From Thermoflexus hugenholtzii JAD2 (GTDB taxonomy: Bacteria; Chloroflexota; Dehalococcoidia; UBA2979), in NCBI GenBank assembly GCA_945889565.1, contig CAMDBZ010000063.1, positions 1 through 8,703 on the forward strand: DNA of 8,703 bases. The letters run 5' to 3'. Under the pieces are notes generated by a model. The model did no database searches. It saw nothing but the letters and a program-made list of their open reading frames with translations, and was not told the DNA's origin. Shown here piece after piece: positions 6,410 through 8,703 of the stretch; positions within the stretch are counted from its first letter, which is position 1, and every line of letters starts with the position of its first letter. The translations under genes and the position numbers were made by a program.

Positions 6410-8662
6410 TTAGTCGTCGCCGGCGGCGGGCAGCAGCTGTCGCGCGCGCGCCGGGCCACCCTCGACGCGCAGATCGGGCAGCCAGTGCAGCCACTGCGGC
6501 AGGTACCAGTTGCGCTCGCCGAGCAGCTCCATCGCGGAGGGCACGAGGATCGTGCGCACGATCGTGGCGTCGAGCAGCACCGCCACGCCCAGCCCGAAGC
6601 CCATTTGCTGGAACATCACCATGTCGCCCAGCGCGAATCCGCCGAACACCGCCACCATGATCAGGGCGGCGCCGGTGATGATGTTGGCGGTAGAGCGCAG
6701 GCCGAAGGCGACCGATCCCGCGTTGTCGCGCGTCTGGTCGAAGCGCTCGCGGATACGGCTGAGCAGGAACACGTGGTAGTCCATCGACAGCCCGAACAGG
6801 ATCGTAAACAGGAACAGCGGCAGCCACGCCTCGATTACCGGCGAGCGCTGGAAGCCGAAGAGGTCGATGAGGAAGCCCTCCTGGAAGACGAGCACCAGCA
6901 GGCCGTACGCGGCGCCTACGGACAGCAGGTTCATGAGAATCGCCTTCAAGGGCACGACGATGGAGCGGAACACCATCATCAGCAGGATGAAGCTGAGCGT
7001 GAGCACGAACGCGAAGACGATCGGCGTGTAGCGATCGACCTGCGCGAAGAAGTCGACGTTGCCGGCCGACAGCCCGCTCACCAGCACGTCGGCGCCGCTG
7101 CCGGCGAAGGCCTGCGGGATGATCGTCGAGCGCAGGTCGCGCACCGCGTCGAGCGACGCGTCGCCCGCGGGGTCGCCCTGGATCGCCACCGACAGCACAC
7201 CGACGTCGCGCCGCGGGCCCGCGAGCAGGGTCGCCTCAGCCGACTGGCCGTTCGAGGTAGAGAAGCGCGGGTCCGCCTTGAGCGTAGCGTTCAGCTTGCT
7301 CACGGCTGCCTGCACCGGCGCGGCGGTGACATCGGCCGCGGTCACGACGATGTCCGTGGGCTGGGCGAGGCCCTGCGAGAAGTCGCGCGCGAGGATCTCG
7401 TTCGCGCGGTGCACCTCGGTGTTCTCGGGCAGCTGCTCAGCGCCTGCCAGGCCGAGGTTGATGCTGAAGTACGGGATGGTCAGCGCGACGAGCAGCGCGG
7501 TGGCGCCGATCACGCTCACCCACGGGTGGCCCATCACCACGCGCGCCGCCCCGGCCCAGAAGCCACGGGACTCGTCGACCTGGCCACGCTTGGAGAAGAA
7601 CGGCACGCCGAGCTTGTTCACGCGGTCGCCGAGCAGCGCCAGCACGGCGGGCAGCAGCGTCAGCGACGTGAGCAGGGTGGCGATCACGACCATGATCGCG
7701 CCGCCTGCGATCGCGCGGAAGATGTTGTTCGGCACGATCAACATGCCGGCCAGCGCGATCACCACGGTGAGCCCGGAGAACAGCACAGCACGGCTCGCGG
7801 TGTTGCCTGCCAGCTCGATCGCGTCGAGCGTCGCGAGTCCGTGGCGACGCTCCTCGCGGAAGCGCTCGACGATGAAGAGCGCGTAGTCGATGCCAACAGC
7901 CAGCCCGATCATGAAGATGATGTTGGTGACGAAGAACTGCAGCGGCCAGATCTGCCCGAACAGCGTCGCCGCCGCGAGCGCGACGACGATCGACATGATC
8001 CCGAGCACCAGCGGCACGAGCGCAGCCACGACCGCGCCGAAGACGAGCACGAGGATCACGAGCGCGACCGAGATGCCGATGCTCTCGCCGGTCTGCAGGT
8101 CCGCTTCCGAGGTGGTCTTGAACTGCAAGTTCACGCTGGCGAGGCCGAAGGTGAGCACCTCGAAGTCCGGGTTGCCCTGCCGCGCCTCGATCAGCGCGTG
8201 TACGGGCTTGAAGTGCGCCTCGGCCTGACCGGGACCGTCGCGCAGGGTCACCGGGAGCAGCATCGTGCGCTTGTCCGCGGAGACGAGCGTGGGCGCCGAC
8301 GTCTCGAAGTAGCTGGTCGCGCTCGCGACGTGATCGTCGAGCGCGCGCGCGTCGGCGAGCAGCGTGTCGGCGAACTGCTTGAAGCGCGGATCGTCGACGG
8401 TCATCGTCTCCGAGCGGACGATGAACACCTCGGTCACGGGCAGCTGCTCGCGCCCCGGAATGCCGCTCGTCGCGAGCACATCGATGGCGCGCTGCGACTC
8501 GGGGTTGTTCGTGAGCTTCTGCTCGTTGGTGAGCACACCGGAGAGGCCCGTGCTGACGATGCCGACGGACGCGATCACGAGCGCGATCCACGCGCCCACC
8601 ACCAGCCACGGCCGCCGGGCGCTGGCGCGCGCCAGCCCGCCTGTCGATACGAACGATGCCAT
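6410..8662 (-). CDS. MMPL-family (RND superfamily) transporter
   Basis: The 750-aa inner-membrane protein has the duplicated RND/MMPL plan: TM1 (about 18-38), extracytoplasmic domain 1 (45-190), a TM block (195-345), a cytoplasmic loop, TM7 (380-402), extracytoplasmic domain 2 (405-540), and a second TM block (545-715). Each TM block carries the Asp-Tyr pair typical of MMPL proton relays: G-I-D-Y-A-L-F (Asp259-Tyr260) and L-S-M-D-Y-H-V-F-L-L-S-R (Asp628-Tyr629). Each is followed by R-x-R/E-rich cytoplasmic residues (VERFREERR, RIRERFDQ). Family members export lipids, glycolipids or small molecules using the proton gradient; the substrate cannot be told here. The length is at the short, single-module end and lacks the long C-terminal tail of mycobacterial MmpL3. 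The ATG at 8662 has AAGGGGG with a 7-nt gap. It is upstream of, and co-directional with, the KimA-like gene. Confidence 0.93.
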   Translation of the reverse strand: MASFVSTGGLARASARRPWLVVGAWIALVIASVGIVSTGLSGVLTNEQKLTNNPESQRAIDVLATSGIPGREQLPVTEVFIVRSETMTVDDPRFKQFADTLLADARALDDHVASATSYFETSAPTLVSADKRTMLLPVTLRDGPGQAEAHFKPVHALIEARQGNPDFEVLTFGLASVNLQFKTTSEADLQTGESIGISVALVILVLVFGAVVAALVPLVLGIMSIVVALAAATLFGQIWPLQFFVTNIIFMIGLAVGIDYALFIVERFREERRHGLATLDAIELAGNTASRAVLFSGLTVVIALAGMLIVPNNIFRAIAGGAIMVVIATLLTSLTLLPAVLALLGDRVNKLGVPFFSKRGQVDESRGFWAGAARVVMGHPWVSVIGATALLVALTIPYFSINLGLAGAEQLPENTEVHRANEILARDFSQGLAQPTDIVVTAADVTAAPVQAAVSKLNATLKADPRFSTSNGQSAEATLLAGPRRDVGVLSVAIQGDPAGDASLDAVRDLRSTIIPQAFAGSGADVLVSGLSAGNVDFFAQVDRYTPIVFAFVLTLSFILLMMVFRSIVVPLKAILMNLLSVGAAYGLLVLVFQEGFLIDLFGFQRSPVIEAWLPLFLFTILFGLSMDYHVFLLSRIRERFDQTRDNAGSVAFGLRSTANIITGAALIMVAVFGGFALGDMVMFQQMGFGLGVAVLLDATIVRTILVPSAMELLGERNWYLPQWLHWLPDLRVEGGPARARQLLPAAGDD

Positions 8663-8670
8663 CGCGCTAC

Positions 8671-8679
8671 CCCCTTGTT
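8671..8679 (-). promoter_or_regulatory. Ribosome binding site of the MMPL gene
   Basis: Reading the minus strand, ACAAGGGGG lies 7-8 nt before the ATG at 8662, a strong Shine-Dalgarno that fixes this start. The promoter must lie beyond the right edge, since only 41 bp of upstream DNA is visible and no -10 is recognisable in it. Confidence 0.6.
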
Positions 8680-8703
8680 CCGGCCGGCGCGAGTGCGGCG
8701 ACC

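Noticed and set aside
5380..6660. 426-codon plus-strand open frame opposite the KimA-like gene
   Set aside because: His/Arg/Gly/Ala-rich shadow with no recognisable domain. It also runs through the perfect hairpin.
7059..7886. 275-codon plus-strand open frame opposite the MMPL gene
   Set aside because: Ser/Ala/Thr-rich antisense translation, typical of shadows of membrane-protein genes in GC-rich DNA.

Overview
The window looks like ordinary chromosome of a high-GC bacterium (roughly 70% G+C by eye, strongly G/C-biased third codon positions). Gene content and style suggest a Chloroflexota (Dehalococcoidia-like) or actinobacterial-type organism: short Ala/Pro-rich exported proteins, a C-terminal lysozyme-like domain ending in W-G-C, a KimA-type APC transporter and an MMPL transporter. 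This taxonomic reading is inference; no rRNA or other marker gene is present. I see no mobile element, CRISPR array, tRNA, rRNA or prophage gene, and no frameshifted gene.

Layout: (1) 1-783, plus strand: 3' part of a membrane-anchored or secreted protein with a C-terminal lysozyme/SLT-like domain, cut by the left edge. (2) 867-2515, minus strand: purE then purK, a two-gene purine operon making CAIR through N5-CAIR. (3) 2642-3319, plus strand: a dienelactone hydrolase family protein, divergent from purE. The 126-bp gap holds one AT-rich spot that reads as a -10 box on both strands. (4) 3557-4057, plus strand: a small exported protein, probably a lipoprotein, with a Cu/Zn-SOD-like fold signature but without the usual metal ligands. 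(5) 8662-4135, minus strand: an MMPL/RND-family exporter followed by a KimA/YdaO-like potassium transporter with a universal-stress-like C-terminal domain. Between these two lies a perfect 27-bp stem hairpin.

How the genes work together: only purE-purK is a clear functional unit. The MMPL and KimA-like genes are co-directional, with about 100-120 bp between them, and could share a transcript that the hairpin modulates. The rest looks like independent housekeeping and envelope genes. No new multi-gene system is evident. The items most worth a second look are the 27-bp hairpin, the overlapping bidirectional -10, the SOD-like protein without canonical ligands, and an EF-hand-like loop inside the lysozyme-like domain.
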